This document shows, in pieces, positions 45,081 through 54,724 of a DNA stretch of 64,000 bases. The notes under the pieces are model-generated. The model saw nothing but the letters and a program-made list of their open reading frames with translations, made no database searches and was not told where the DNA came from. The DNA comes from Thermoanaerobacterales bacterium. Its GTDB lineage: Bacteria; Bacillota; Thermosediminibacteria; Thermosediminibacterales; Tepidanaerobacteraceae. Within the stretch, counting starts at the first letter, position 1. Each line of letters starts with the position of its first letter. The position numbers and the translations under genes were made by a program. Location: NCBI GenBank assembly GCA_012840135.1, contig DUMA01000032.1, positions 1 to 64,000 of the forward strand, written 5' to 3'.

Positions 45081-46604
45081 TCAATCATCATGTTCATAAT
45101 ACTTATCGTGGTACTTGTCATGATATTTGTCATGACACGGGTCGTGCCACTCATCGTGATTCTTGTGGTGATAGCCGTCGTCATCCCAGCATGGAGATGC
45201 AAGTTTTACCAGCATCTCGAACAGGATTGTAACCTTTATTCTTCTGGGGCTTACCAGATCCACATTGATATGTTCCACTTTAAAGAAAACCAGGGCTTCC
45301 ATCCCCGGATCGGCACCATGCAGGTGAACAAATTGCAGGAACGGAAATGTCGCTTCAAAGAAATGCACCGGCTGAGAGGGAAGTGCCGCCACATAAAGTA
45401 TTTTTGCATTCACTTGTCCATCCACGACGACTTTATCGCAGAGCACCTTTACTTCATCTACAGTAAAAGTCGCCCTGGCTTCCACCCCTCTTTCGGCATC
45501 GGGCTTGCCGGCAGGAATTTCCACGGTGTCCTGCACTATTGCCTGTATCCTGCCCACCCATAATTTTCCGCGCTTTGCATCCCGGCGGGCTTGCATCACA
45601 TATATATAGCCGTATACCGTGCCCAGGCATATTTCTCCCAGACCTCTTTGGTTCAATTCACCGGCTTCGACGCATATGACACCATTGGGCACCGTTTGTT
45701 TCCACTCCAGGATAATGCTTTTAGCCTTCCATCCGTAAATATATACGGTGTTCAGGCACACGATCACCAGTTCCTTTTGTCCATCTCCATCCACATCGAA
45801 TACAGCCACATCCTTGGGATCCTGGTCTAGAGCAGGGCATCCCCACATGATATCATAGGTTCCGCCTTTTGAGCGCAGGACCTTTACCGTGCGATCTATG
45901 CAGTCAAAGATTATCTCATCCCTTCCATCGCCATCGAAATCATCCACTACCACAAAATCTTTATCGGCATCGGGAATACTGCCGCTCCATTTTTCCACTC
46001 TTTTTCCATCTTTAAAACAAAGCACATAGATAATACCGCCTCCGTGGCCACGGCACTTTAAAACAACCTCCACCGCCCCGTCGCCATCGGTATCACCGGC
46101 GTCCACGCAATGCACATTATACCTCAAAACTTCCGACCTTAAAAACACCAGCTTGCCGTCAAAGCGGAATAAATATATTTTCGTTTTTCCCCTCACTGCC
46201 GCCACAATTTCCGATTTGCCGTCCCCATCAATGTCGGCAATGGTTATCGATACAACCTCTCCATCCACAGCCGTGTTTTCCGCTATTCTTATCAGTTCCC
46301 GGCCCCTCATCCTGTAAATACAAATGCTTCCGTAGCTTCCTACTATTATTTCATCTCTGCCGTCCCCATCGATATCGCAAGCTTTTATGCAGCGGACATC
46401 TTCCTTCCCCATATTGATTCTTGCCAGCTGGCGGTAAGTATTATTTTCAAACCTGAATACATAAAGGTTCGAATTGCCCGAAGTGGCTGCGGTGGTCCCG
46501 GCTATGATATTTATCCTGCCATCGCCGTTTACATCTCCGAGAGCTATCCTGATCTCCTGCCCCAGGTCCTTGCTGGCCCACTCAAGCTGATAAGCTTGCC
46601 GCAT
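45081..46604 (-). CDS. FG-GAP/VCBS calcium-repeat protein with SPOCS domain and His-Asp-rich tail
   Basis: A 507-residue protein. Residues about 15-330 carry at least six DxDGDGxxE calcium loops (DVNGDGR, DIDGDGRDEI, DIDGDGKSEI, DTDGDGAVEV, DFDGDGRDEI, DVDGDGQKEL), i.e. a beta-propeller of FG-GAP type. Residues about 355-470 match a SPOCS/DUF3794 domain (DKVVVDGQVNAKILYVA ... FFKVEHINVDLVS), which occurs in spore-morphogenesis proteins. The last 40 residues are rich in His, Asp, Lys and Tyr with HDKY repeats, likely metal-binding. No signal peptide is seen. A spore-surface role is inferred. Confidence 0.85.
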   Translation of the reverse strand: MRQAYQLEWASKDLGQEIRIALGDVNGDGRINIIAGTTAATSGNSNLYVFRFENNTYRQLARINMGKEDVRCIKACDIDGDGRDEIIVGSYGSICIYRMRGRELIRIAENTAVDGEVVSITIADIDGDGKSEIVAAVRGKTKIYLFRFDGKLVFLRSEVLRYNVHCVDAGDTDGDGAVEVVLKCRGHGGGIIYVLCFKDGKRVEKWSGSIPDADKDFVVVDDFDGDGRDEIIFDCIDRTVKVLRSKGGTYDIMWGCPALDQDPKDVAVFDVDGDGQKELVIVCLNTVYIYGWKAKSIILEWKQTVPNGVICVEAGELNQRGLGEICLGTVYGYIYVMQARRDAKRGKLWVGRIQAIVQDTVEIPAGKPDAERGVEARATFTVDEVKVLCDKVVVDGQVNAKILYVAALPSQPVHFFEATFPFLQFVHLHGADPGMEALVFFKVEHINVDLVSPRRIKVTILFEMLVKLASPCWDDDGYHHKNHDEWHDPCHDKYHDKYHDKYYEHDD

Positions 46605-46743
46605 CCTATCCCCTCCTTCTCGAAACCATTAATCTCCTTAATATAATATTCCCGGCGAGGGGATATGGTTCATAGCGAAGGCCCGAGATCAAAGGCCAGC
46701 GGCATGGCTGCCGAAAAGAGCAGATTTTTTCACTGTCGTCATA

Positions 46744-47757
46744 TTAAACAAGTGAATGCTGCACCATGTATTCCGCTATCTGCACCGCATTGTAAGCCGC
46801 TCCCTTTCTTAAATTGTCGGCCACGATCCACAGGTTCAGGCCACAATCGATTGAAAAATCTTCCCGAATCCTGCCAACATAGACATCATTTTCCCCTGAA
46901 ACAGCTGCTGGGAGCGGATAAATCCTGTTTTTGGGATCATCCACCACTTTCACTCCGGGAGCCTTGGATAAAATGCTGCGGGCTCCATCGGCAGTTAGCT
47001 TTTCGACCGTTTCGATATTTACCGCTTCGGAATGGCAGTTAAAAACTGGAACCCGCACAGTGGTAGCCGTCACCGCTATGCTTTCATCACCCATAATTTT
47101 CTTTGTCTCTCTCACCATTTTCCATTCTTCCATACTGTAGCCCGTATCATCAAATACATCTATGTGGGGCAATACGTTAAAAGCAATGGGATACGGATAA
47201 ACCCTGGGTTCAGGCATATCGCCGTTTAAGATCTTTCCCGATTGGAGTTTCAATTCCTCTATGGCATCCACACCTGTCCCCGACACGGCCTGGTATGTAG
47301 ATACCACCACTCTTTTTATCCTGGCCTTTTCATGAATCGGCTTTAAAACCACCACCATCTGGATGGTGGAACAATTGGGATTGGCAATAAGTCCTTTGTG
47401 CCGGTGAATATCCCCGGGATTCACCTCCGGAACCACCAGAGGTACATCAGGATCCATTCTGAAGGCACTGCTGTTGTCGATGACCACGGCTCCCCTCTTT
47501 ACAGCTTCGGGCGCCAGCTCTTTGCTCACTTCATTGCCGGCGGAGAATAGAGCTATATCTATTCCATCAAAAGCCGAAGGTACGGCTTCCTCCACCTTTA
47601 TTTTCTCACCCCTGAATTCCACCGAATGGCCGTTAGACCTGGCAGAAGCCAGAGGTAAAATTCTTTTCACAGGAAAATTGCGCTCCTGCAAAATCTTGAT
47701 CATGGTCTGACCTACCGCTCCGGTAGCTCCCACTACTGCCACATTGTAACTTTTCAT
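46744..47757 (-). CDS. asd: Aspartate-semialdehyde dehydrogenase
   Basis: A 337-residue NADPH enzyme that reduces aspartyl phosphate on the path to lysine, threonine, methionine and spore dipicolinate. The cofactor loop is VVGATGAVGQTM, the catalytic Cys129 is in ANPNCSTIQ, and a typical GTGVDAIEEL follows. ATG 47757 is 6 nt behind GGGGTG; the in-frame GTG at 47766 overlaps that site. It has its own leader and is separated from lysC by a terminator. Confidence 0.95.
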   Translation of the reverse strand: MKSYNVAVVGATGAVGQTMIKILQERNFPVKRILPLASARSNGHSVEFRGEKIKVEEAVPSAFDGIDIALFSAGNEVSKELAPEAVKRGAVVIDNSSAFRMDPDVPLVVPEVNPGDIHRHKGLIANPNCSTIQMVVVLKPIHEKARIKRVVVSTYQAVSGTGVDAIEELKLQSGKILNGDMPEPRVYPYPIAFNVLPHIDVFDDTGYSMEEWKMVRETKKIMGDESIAVTATTVRVPVFNCHSEAVNIETVEKLTADGARSILSKAPGVKVVDDPKNRIYPLPAAVSGENDVYVGRIREDFSIDCGLNLWIVADNLRKGAAYNAVQIAEYMVQHSLV

Positions 47758-47834
47758 TTCAGACACCCCTTGTCAAATATAAAATGCGAGAATTTGATGA
47801 GCAGCCTCACTCATCATTATATGAAAAATATATT

Positions 47835-47856
47835 ATTATATTGCATACCCTCCTGT
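47835..47856 (-). promoter_or_regulatory. Possible promoter of asd
   Basis: TTGACA followed 16 bp later by AATAAT on the minus strand, about 70-80 bp upstream of asd. The rest of the 47.76-48.02 kb gap is AT-rich and shows nothing else clear. Confidence 0.4.
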
Positions 47857-48024
47857 CAATAGAAAAAAACATTTTAATCAAAATTTAACACTTTAAAATA
47901 CAAAAGCACCAGAATGTCTACGTATTGTGGATATTTGTTCTTTTATTAAAGACAATTGAGATATTATATTCGACGCAATATGTTAAAATCCTTTTTTCTG
48001 AATTTATTTGCTATTTTTAAATAT

Positions 48025-48064
48025 AAAAAAAGGGCTGTTCCATAATTGAGGAACATGCCCCTTT
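48025..48064 (-). terminator. Terminator of the aromatic/lysC operon
   Basis: GGGGCATGTTCC and GGAACAGCCC arms around an 8-nt loop are followed by seven T on the minus strand, after lysC. Confidence 0.85.
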
Positions 48065-48111
48065 TCTATTTTATTTTTAGCTTTTCAGGGCTGTTGATAA
48101 TTGAACCAAAA

Positions 48112-49134
48112 TCATCCTGCTTCTCTTGCTTCTTCCCGGAAAAATCCGTTGAAAATTACTCTAACTGCCGATTCAGCATAACCCTTTGGTATCGTCGCAT
48201 AAAAACAGTCCGATAGGGTCCTGCACGTTCCGATGGGAATATTGCTTCCATTCAGCAGTGATTTAATCTTTCGGCTTATAGCATGGGCGTTTACCGCAGC
48301 GTCGCATTCATTGTACACCACCGTAACTTCAGAATATCCTTCCAGTACGTTCTCCTGCAGTGATATGCCAGATATTGGGAATTCGTTTCCCATCTGCCCC
48401 ACCAGCGTGCCTTCACCATCATCGAAGGTAGACTTTATTCTGAAAGGCATGTTGAAATTCATAGCCGCCTTTACAGCCCTGGGATGGATGACCTTCGCAC
48501 CGCTCTCTGCCATGACAAGCATTTCCTTGAAGGAGATCCGCGAAAGAAAGGGCGCCTCCGGTATGATGCGCGGGTCGGTCACGGCCACACCGGGCACATC
48601 GGTATATATATCCACCACATCGGCCTTGAGATAGCCCCCAAGCATCACTGCAGTAGTATCACTACCTCCGCGCCCCAGAGTGGTTATCTCGCCTTTTTCG
48701 GTCTGGCCCTGGAACCCGGCCACCACTACCACCTTGCCCTCTTTCAATTTTTCCATTATGGGTTCGGGATCGATGTTAATTATGTCAGCGCAGCCGAAAT
48801 CCCGCGTCGTCAGTATACCAGCCTGAAAGCCCGTCATGGCCTCGGCAGGGAATCCGGCGGACTCGATATATGCAGCCATGACTGCCGAAGAAATGATTTC
48901 TCCGCACGCCATGATAAGATCCTTTTTCTTGGGACATACCGAACCGCCCTGGGATTCCAGGAGCTGTATGAGGGTGTCCGTAGCATAAGGGTCGCCCTTG
49001 CGCCCCATGGCCGATACCACCACTACCACATCAAAACCCTCTTCTTTGGCCTTCATTATATGCTTCAATGCCGCCTTGCGGCTCTCCGGTGATTTTACCG
49101 ACGTGCCGCCAAATTTCTGAACGATAATCGCCAT
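48112..49134 (-). CDS. lysC: Aspartokinase with a short regulatory end
   Basis: A 340-residue enzyme that phosphorylates aspartate. The kinase core is complete: VQKFGGTSVKS, GRGGSDTTAVML, the substrate loop IYTDVPGV and SGAKVIHPRA. About 75 residues remain after the core, where typical aspartokinases have two ACT domains in about 140 residues, so only one ACT-like unit is present. Feedback control may be altered or absent. It is the last gene of the pheA-aroF-tyrA-aroA-lysC unit. Confidence 0.92.
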   Translation of the reverse strand: MAIIVQKFGGTSVKSPESRKAALKHIMKAKEEGFDVVVVVSAMGRKGDPYATDTLIQLLESQGGSVCPKKKDLIMACGEIISSAVMAAYIESAGFPAEAMTGFQAGILTTRDFGCADIINIDPEPIMEKLKEGKVVVVAGFQGQTEKGEITTLGRGGSDTTAVMLGGYLKADVVDIYTDVPGVAVTDPRIIPEAPFLSRISFKEMLVMAESGAKVIHPRAVKAAMNFNMPFRIKSTFDDGEGTLVGQMGNEFPISGISLQENVLEGYSEVTVVYNECDAAVNAHAISRKIKSLLNGSNIPIGTCRTLSDCFYATIPKGYAESAVRVIFNGFFREEAREAG

Positions 49135-49164
49135 AAATCCGCCTCCTGAAGGAATTCTTATTTT

Positions 49165-50520
49165 TTAATATACGGTAATAAGTTTTAGGGTCTTAAAAAA
49201 ATCCGGGTAAGATATATTCACGCAATCCATATTTTCAATTTCAGTTTTTCCTTCCGCTCCAAGCGCAGCTACGGCAAGGGCCATGGCTATGCGATGGTCG
49301 CCGTAACTTTTCACCCTGCCGCCTTTCAAATTTCCCCTACCTTCGATCACCATGCCATCCTCTGTCTCCGTTATGTTCGCCCTGAGTGCAGAAAGTCCGT
49401 CCACCATGGCGGCTATTCTGTTGCTTTCTTTTACTTTCAGTTCCCCGGCATCTTTTATAACAGTAACACCTTCGGCAAAGGCTGCTGCAACGGCAAGGAC
49501 GGGAATTTCGTCTATGATGCGGGGAATTATGGGACCTTCTACAGTAATACCTTTGAGGCGGCTGCTCCTTACCCTTATGTCCGCTATTGGCTCACCGTTT
49601 GTTACGGATTCATTTAAAATATCAATGTCCGCTCCCATGTGCCTTAGGGCGTCTATAATCCCCGTTCGCGTGGGATTTGTCCCCACATTTTTTATCACAA
49701 TTTCCGAATCGGGCAGGATGCAGGCTCCCACCATAAAAAATGCCGCCGAAGATATATCACCGGGTACCGTTATTTTCTGAGCATACAGTTCCGGAACAGG
49801 ATTCAACCTGACAGTATTTTTTTCCCGGGAAATATCCACCCCGAAGGCTTTCATCATGATCTCCGTATGGTCCCGGGATCTTTCCGGCTCTTCAATGGTA
49901 GTCTGGCCTTCGGCATATAGCCCCGCCAAAAGTAAACAGGACTTTACCTGGGCGCTGGCCACCGGCAACCTGTAATTTATGGCAAAAAGCCTGCCACCTC
50001 TTATCTTCAAAGGTGCTTTATTGCCTCCTTCGGCCCCTTCAATGCTTGCACCCATGAGTCTCAGCGGCTCCGTAATCCGCTTCATGGGCCTGCGCCTGAT
50101 GGATTCATCCCCGCTGATTTCCGTATCAAAATCCTGCCCCGCCAGGATGCCGGAAAGAAGCCTTATAGTAGTGCCGGAATTGCCGACGTACAGAGGGCAG
50201 TCGGGTTTTTTCAGGCCGTGTAGCCCCCTGCCGAACACCTCCACCTTTATTCTTTCGGGGCAAAAGGCGGAAACTGCTGACCCCTCAACCATCTTCTTGT
50301 CGTTACGGCTTATTTTTTCATGCGAAATCCGTATATCTATCCCCATTTTTCTGAAGCAATCCACGGTGGCAAGGCAGTCTTCGGCCATCAGAAAACCATC
50401 GATTTCAGTGACGCCCCGTGCAATGGCTCCGAGCATGATGGCGCGATGGGAAATGGACTTGTCGCCGGGCACCGCAATCTGGCCTCTCAGGCTGCGGCAG
50501 CCTTCAATGGTAATGTTCAC
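49165..50520 (-). CDS. aroA: 3-phosphoshikimate 1-carboxyvinyltransferase (EPSP synthase)
   Basis: A 451-residue enzyme that joins shikimate-3-phosphate with phosphoenolpyruvate. The N-terminal GDKSISHRAIMLGAIA, LYVGNSGTTIRLL and C-terminal SYGDHRIAMALAVAALG motifs match the family. It lies 31 nt after tyrA in the operon. The form resembles the class II enzymes of Gram-positives; glyphosate sensitivity cannot be judged by eye. Confidence 0.96.
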   Translation of the reverse strand: MNITIEGCRSLRGQIAVPGDKSISHRAIMLGAIARGVTEIDGFLMAEDCLATVDCFRKMGIDIRISHEKISRNDKKMVEGSAVSAFCPERIKVEVFGRGLHGLKKPDCPLYVGNSGTTIRLLSGILAGQDFDTEISGDESIRRRPMKRITEPLRLMGASIEGAEGGNKAPLKIRGGRLFAINYRLPVASAQVKSCLLLAGLYAEGQTTIEEPERSRDHTEIMMKAFGVDISREKNTVRLNPVPELYAQKITVPGDISSAAFFMVGACILPDSEIVIKNVGTNPTRTGIIDALRHMGADIDILNESVTNGEPIADIRVRSSRLKGITVEGPIIPRIIDEIPVLAVAAAFAEGVTVIKDAGELKVKESNRIAAMVDGLSALRANITETEDGMVIEGRGNLKGGRVKSYGDHRIAMALAVAALGAEGKTEIENMDCVNISYPDFFKTLKLITVY

Positions 50521-50551
50521 GGTTTCACCTCCGAAATTTTAACAACCAAAA

Positions 50552-51418
50552 TTAATCTTTATATGCTTTTGCATTTTGAAACCTTTCTTTGATTGCAATC
50601 TCATCGGATGTTTTTATGGCCGATTCCAGGATGGAGAGTTGTTCCTTAAAAGCTGATATAAGTGGCAGGATTTCGTCTTTATTGGAAATCAGGATGTCCT
50701 TCCACATGACAGCATTGGAGCCCGCTATTCGGGTAGTATCCCGCCATCCGCCCCCTGCCTGGCCCAGGATGTCTCCTTCGGGGTGAACCTGCGCCACAGC
50801 ATTCACCAGGGTCGTTGATATGATTTGCGGAAGGTGGCTCACGGCGGCTACAACTCTATCATGCTCCTCGGGGGACATGATGATAGGCTTTGCACCAAGG
50901 TCCCTCACCAGCTTAACCATGGTCCATAGAGTTTCGGCATCGGTGGCGGGTGTGGGAGTAAGTATATAGGGAGCTCCGTAAAACATGTCTTCCCTGGCCC
51001 ACCTAAATCCGGAGCGCTCCGAGCCTGCCATGGGGTGCCCACCGATAAAATACACGCCATCGGGTAAAACCGATTCCACATCCCGGACCACCGCTTTTTT
51101 TACACTGCCTGTGTCGGTGATGATGGCACCCTTTGGAATAAAATTTGCCATAGCCCTTACGATCGGAAAAATGGTATTTACTGGAACACAAAGAAATATG
51201 ATTCCGGTATCGGAGAATATATCCGGGATGGCCGTATTGCCGGCCATCCCCTGCTTATTAAAATAATGGGCTTCAATCCCCTCGCCTTTAGCCATTGAAA
51301 TTGCCTGTTCGTCGGAATCAATGCCTATCACTTTCATTCCCTTTTTTTTCAATGCCTTTGCTATGGAACCTCCTATTAAACCGAGCCCGATTACTGCAGC
51401 CGAACCTTTAATCACCAT
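50552..51418 (-). CDS. tyrA: Prephenate dehydrogenase
   Basis: A 288-residue NAD(P)-dependent enzyme making 4-hydroxyphenylpyruvate. The Rossmann [13 protein letters not shown] is at the start, the catalytic His in [10 protein letters not shown], and [12 protein letters not shown] near the end. It lacks the C-terminal ACT domain of many relatives, so tyrosine inhibition may be weak. It overlaps aroF by 11 nt. Confidence 0.95.
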   Translation of the reverse strand: MVIKGSAAVIGLGLIGGSIAKALKKKGMKVIGIDSDEQAISMAKGEGIEAHYFNKQGMAGNTAIPDIFSDTGIIFLCVPVNTIFPIVRAMANFIPKGAIITDTGSVKKAVVRDVESVLPDGVYFIGGHPMAGSERSGFRWAREDMFYGAPYILTPTPATDAETLWTMVKLVRDLGAKPIIMSPEEHDRVVAAVSHLPQIISTTLVNAVAQVHPEGDILGQAGGGWRDTTRIAGSNAVMWKDILISNKDEILPLISAFKEQLSILESAIKTSDEIAIKERFQNAKAYKD

Positions 51419-52433
51419 CCCTGAAGTACCTCCCGCTGATGGACGCCGTCTGTTTTAACTCCCTGCTTAAGATAGCAAGGTTCTCCGGATTTAAAGATTG
51501 TGGTCCATCGGACAGGGCTTCCTTTGGATTTGGATGTACTTCTATCATAAGGCCATCGGCTCCTACCGCCACGGCCCCCCGCGCCAGCGGCATAACCCAC
51601 CGCCAGTTCCCGGCGGCATGGCTTGGATCGACTATGACCGGAAGATGGCTCAGATGCTTTACTATAGGTACTGAGCTGAGATCCAGCGTATTTCTGGTCA
51701 TGTTTTCAAAAGTCCTGATTCCCCGCTCGCATAAAATAACATTGAAATTTCCCTCGTTCATGATGTATTCAGCAGCATTGAGCCACTCCTCTATGGTAGC
51801 AGAAAGCCCCCTCTTGAGCATAACCGGTTTATCGAGCCTGCCCACGGCTTTTAAAAGTGGAAAGTTCTGCATATTTCTTGCCCCAATTTGCAGAATATCG
51901 GCATATTCTGCCACCACATCCACCGTATCGGTACCCACCACCTCTGTTATTACAGGCAATCCGGTTTTTTCCCTGGCTTCTGCCAGTATCTCGAGTCCCT
52001 TTTCTCCCAAGCCCTGAAAAGAGTAGGGGGAAGTCCTGGGTTTGAAAGCACCGCCGCGGAGTATCCTGGCCCCGGCCTTTTTTACAATTTCCGCCGTCTC
52101 CAGAAGCTGTTCCCGGCTCTCCACGGCGCATGGGCCTGCCATCAGGATTACTTCATTGCCTCCTATCTCCACATCCTTTACCTTTATCACCGAAGGTTCG
52201 GGATGAAATGTTCGGCTGGCCAGCTTATACGGTTCCATGATGGGCACTGTCTTTTCTACGCCATCCATGAGCTCAATGGGTTTGTCCGCCAGCTTCCGAC
52301 GGTCACCGATGATGCCGATGATAGTTACATCTTCGCCCTTTGATATGTGAACCCCAAGTCCTGCACTTTTTATCACCTCGCACACTTTTTCGATATTCTC
52401 TGGGGTTGCAGTTTTTTCCATTACGATTATCAT
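51408..52433 (-). CDS. aroF: DAHP synthase, type I beta with ferredoxin-like regulatory domain
   Basis: A 341-residue enzyme for the first step of the shikimate pathway. Residues about 1-70 form the ferredoxin-like feedback domain; the catalytic barrel follows ([28 protein letters not shown], and the metal ligand Cys in [10 protein letters not shown]). ATG 52433 is 8 nt after GGGAGG. The layout is the Thermotoga/Bacillus type regulated by Tyr or by prephenate-type effectors. Confidence 0.95.
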   Translation of the reverse strand: MIIVMEKTATPENIEKVCEVIKSAGLGVHISKGEDVTIIGIIGDRRKLADKPIELMDGVEKTVPIMEPYKLASRTFHPEPSVIKVKDVEIGGNEVILMAGPCAVESREQLLETAEIVKKAGARILRGGAFKPRTSPYSFQGLGEKGLEILAEAREKTGLPVITEVVGTDTVDVVAEYADILQIGARNMQNFPLLKAVGRLDKPVMLKRGLSATIEEWLNAAEYIMNEGNFNVILCERGIRTFENMTRNTLDLSSVPIVKHLSHLPVIVDPSHAAGNWRWVMPLARGAVAVGADGLMIEVHPNPKEALSDGPQSLNPENLAILSRELKQTASISGRYFRDGD

Positions 52434-52498
52434 TGACAATTCCTCCCAACCATGCTACAAATTTTTTATTATTACAAAAAAAACTCCTTGCTACCATC

Positions 52499-53482
52499 CT
52501 ACACAGCTGATTTTTCTCCCCCCGAAGGGGGATAATCTTTTCTCACCGGCTTACAAGCGAACGCTTGAAGTATTTCTTCTTTCTCCTGAAGGCAAGCTGA
52601 ATTCTCACCTGTACTCCGGATATTTGATGTGGAATTTTCATCAAAAATCGGATAAGATCCTAGCAGCTTAATAAAACCCGTATATTGTTTCAGTTCTTCC
52701 AGAGCTTCATTTAATACCCCATCTTCCCTGTGTCCCTCCACTTCGACGAAGAAAACATACTCGCCAAGGATTCTTTTGGACGGCCTTGATTCGATTTTGG
52801 TAAGATTTAAGTTCCTTTTGGCAAACACCCTGAGGCTGTTAAACAGGCTGCCGGGCCTGTTTTCAGTAGAAAACACCACAGCCGTCTTGTCTCGACCGGT
52901 CCTGGCGCCGTCTTTCGATGAAAGTATATAGAATCTTGTCATATTGTTTTTATGTTCCTGTATATCTTCCGCCAGGACTTTCAAGCCGTAAATTCCGGCA
53001 AGGCGCCGGCTCCCTATGGCTGAAATGTTTCCGCCCCGTTCAGCCACAATCCTTGCAGCTTCGGCGGTACTGAGGGTCTCTTTTACTTTAGCATGCGGTA
53101 AATTGCCGTATATGAACTTTCGACTCTGGTAAAGAGCCTGCGGATGCGAATAGATTTCCTCCACATCTTTCAGAAGAACCTTTTCTTTTGTCAGCAGGTT
53201 CTGCCTGATAGGCAGTATCAATTCACCTTTAACCTTCACATCCACTTCATGTATCAGTAAATCTATGGTCAGGTTGACCGAGCCCTCCAGCGAGTTTTCA
53301 AAGGGCACCACAGCCTCATCCAACTCTCTCTCGCCTATAGAGTATATGAGCTTCTGTATGGAACAGCACTCTATCTTTGTATATTTATTTATTGTATCAT
53401 GTTTTTGTCTTTCAATCCACATTTCCATGGCTTCTTCCGTAAAAGTTCCTTTTGGGCCAAGATAGCCTATTTTTATGGACAT
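52499..53482 (-). CDS. pheA: Prephenate dehydratase with C-terminal extension
   Basis: A 327-residue enzyme that makes phenylpyruvate. The catalytic domain (about 1-180) shows IGYLGPKGTFTEEA, the Thr site TRFYILSS, and the ACT domain (about 195-275) has the Phe-binding GSLFNSL and ESRPSKR. About 45 residues follow the ACT domain with no known motif; typical enzymes end near residue 280. ATG 53482 follows GGAGGGATGCC. It is the first gene after the T-box. Confidence 0.94.
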   Translation of the reverse strand: MSIKIGYLGPKGTFTEEAMEMWIERQKHDTINKYTKIECCSIQKLIYSIGERELDEAVVPFENSLEGSVNLTIDLLIHEVDVKVKGELILPIRQNLLTKEKVLLKDVEEIYSHPQALYQSRKFIYGNLPHAKVKETLSTAEAARIVAERGGNISAIGSRRLAGIYGLKVLAEDIQEHKNNMTRFYILSSKDGARTGRDKTAVVFSTENRPGSLFNSLRVFAKRNLNLTKIESRPSKRILGEYVFFVEVEGHREDGVLNEALEELKQYTGFIKLLGSYPIFDENSTSNIRSTGENSACLQEKEEILQAFACKPVRKDYPPSGGEKSAV

Positions 53483-53604
53483 GGCATCCCTCCTGTCAAT
53501 CCGGTTTCCGAGCTTTCACCACGTTTTTCTGGCGCCCTTTTAAATGTGATGAACAAGCTCCCCTTCAGCAAATTGCAGACCGGCCTGAATCGCAATATTA
53601 TATA

Positions 53605-53934
53605 TAAAAAAACCCCTCGCCCCCTGCAAAGGGGCGAGAGGTTGTGCTTTCCCGCGGTACCACCCAAATTAGCCTATGAAAAAACAGGCTCACTCATCAA
53701 GGGTACGAGACATTAAATGTCTTTATACCCCCTTCCTTTTCACGGTGGAAGTTTCCGGTCACGCCTAATAGCTTCGGGCAAATACCCGCGCATTCAGGTG
53801 ACAGCTCCAGGGGGAACTTCAAAGGATTCCTTCATACCGGCTTTCACCTTCCCGGCTCGCTTTAAATCCGATAATCCATCTACTTTCCCCTGTCATGGCT
53901 ATTGACTGTTTTCAAATGCTTTTATTTTTTATTA
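53605..53934 (-). ncRNA. T-box leader, phenylalanine specifier
   Basis: On the minus strand a long Stem I is followed by the T-box sequence GGGTGGTACCGCGG (53652-53665) and a terminator with a strong GC stem (53613-53641) and T-run (53605-53612). The specifier position reads GAAG-UUC-C (UUC at 53814-53816), aligned with the tyrS pattern GAAC-UAC-C, so it reads uncharged tRNA-Phe. It controls pheA-aroF-tyrA-aroA-lysC. Confidence 0.92.
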
Positions 53935-53940
53935 ATATGA

Positions 53941-53970
53941 ATTATAAGTCATGGATAAACCGTTTGTCAA
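53941..53970 (-). promoter_or_regulatory. Promoter of the T-box aromatic operon
   Basis: Consensus TTGACA (53965-53970) and TATAAT (53941-53946), 18 bp apart, just before the T-box leader. Confidence 0.75.
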
Positions 53971-54030
53971 TAGGGAAAATCATTTGAAATTCACCATAAG
54001 CTTTGCACGTTATTGAAGCCCGAATGGACC

Positions 54031-54531
54031 TCATCGATATTCCCTGGCCAGCTCCGCATAATCTATAGCACGCTTTTTTGCCATTTCTATGTATTCCTTC
54101 GAAAGTTCTTTTACCACTTTTGCCGGAACTCCCACTGCCAGCGTATAAGGGGGAATTTCCTTCCCCTCGGTTACCAGAGCTCCCGCTCCGACAAGGGCAC
54201 CCTCCCCTATCACCGCTCCGTCCAGGATGATGGCTCCCATGCCGATAAAAGCATTGTCTTTCACGGTACAGCCATGGACGATGGCTCCGTGGCCAATGGT
54301 GACATTATTCCCTATGATGGCAGGATTTCCTTTTGCCACATGGACTATGGTGCCGTCCTGAACATTGGTATATGAGCCTATCTCTATCCTGTCCACATCT
54401 CCCCTCAGCACCGCATGATGCCATATGCTGGAATTTTCCCCTATGGTCACATCACCTATGACATCGGCAGAAGGGGCTATAAAAACCGTCTCGTGAATTT
54501 TTGGATTTTTATCCTTGAAATTAGTTATCAT
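54031..54531 (-). CDS. Gamma-carbonic anhydrase-like left-handed beta-helix protein
   Basis: A 166-residue hexapeptide-repeat protein. The repeats (IGDVTIGENSSIW ... VQDGTIVHVAKG ... IGHGAIVHGCTV) hold three His that would bind Zn or Fe at a subunit interface (VHVAK, GHGAIVHG). ATG 54531 follows GGAGGT. Relatives include bacterial YrdA/PaaY-type proteins, of which some hydrate CO2 and some have unknown roles, so carbonic anhydrase activity is not certain. Confidence 0.85.
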   Translation of the reverse strand: MITNFKDKNPKIHETVFIAPSADVIGDVTIGENSSIWHHAVLRGDVDRIEIGSYTNVQDGTIVHVAKGNPAIIGNNVTIGHGAIVHGCTVKDNAFIGMGAIILDGAVIGEGALVGAGALVTEGKEIPPYTLAVGVPAKVVKELSKEYIEMAKKRAIDYAELAREYR

Positions 54532-54724
54532 ATTGCTACCTCCCATCTTTCCCTTAAATAGCCCACTCTTGGTGCTGCCTTGACACCATCATATCAAACA
54601 GCTCAATCTAAGGAGGTTTTTAATCCATGCCTCAGCCATTTCTCCACTGCGTATTCATTCAGGCATATCTATAAGGTAATTCCTTACGTTCCCGAAGTAG
54701 TAATTGTAACTGTAAAATTCAAAT

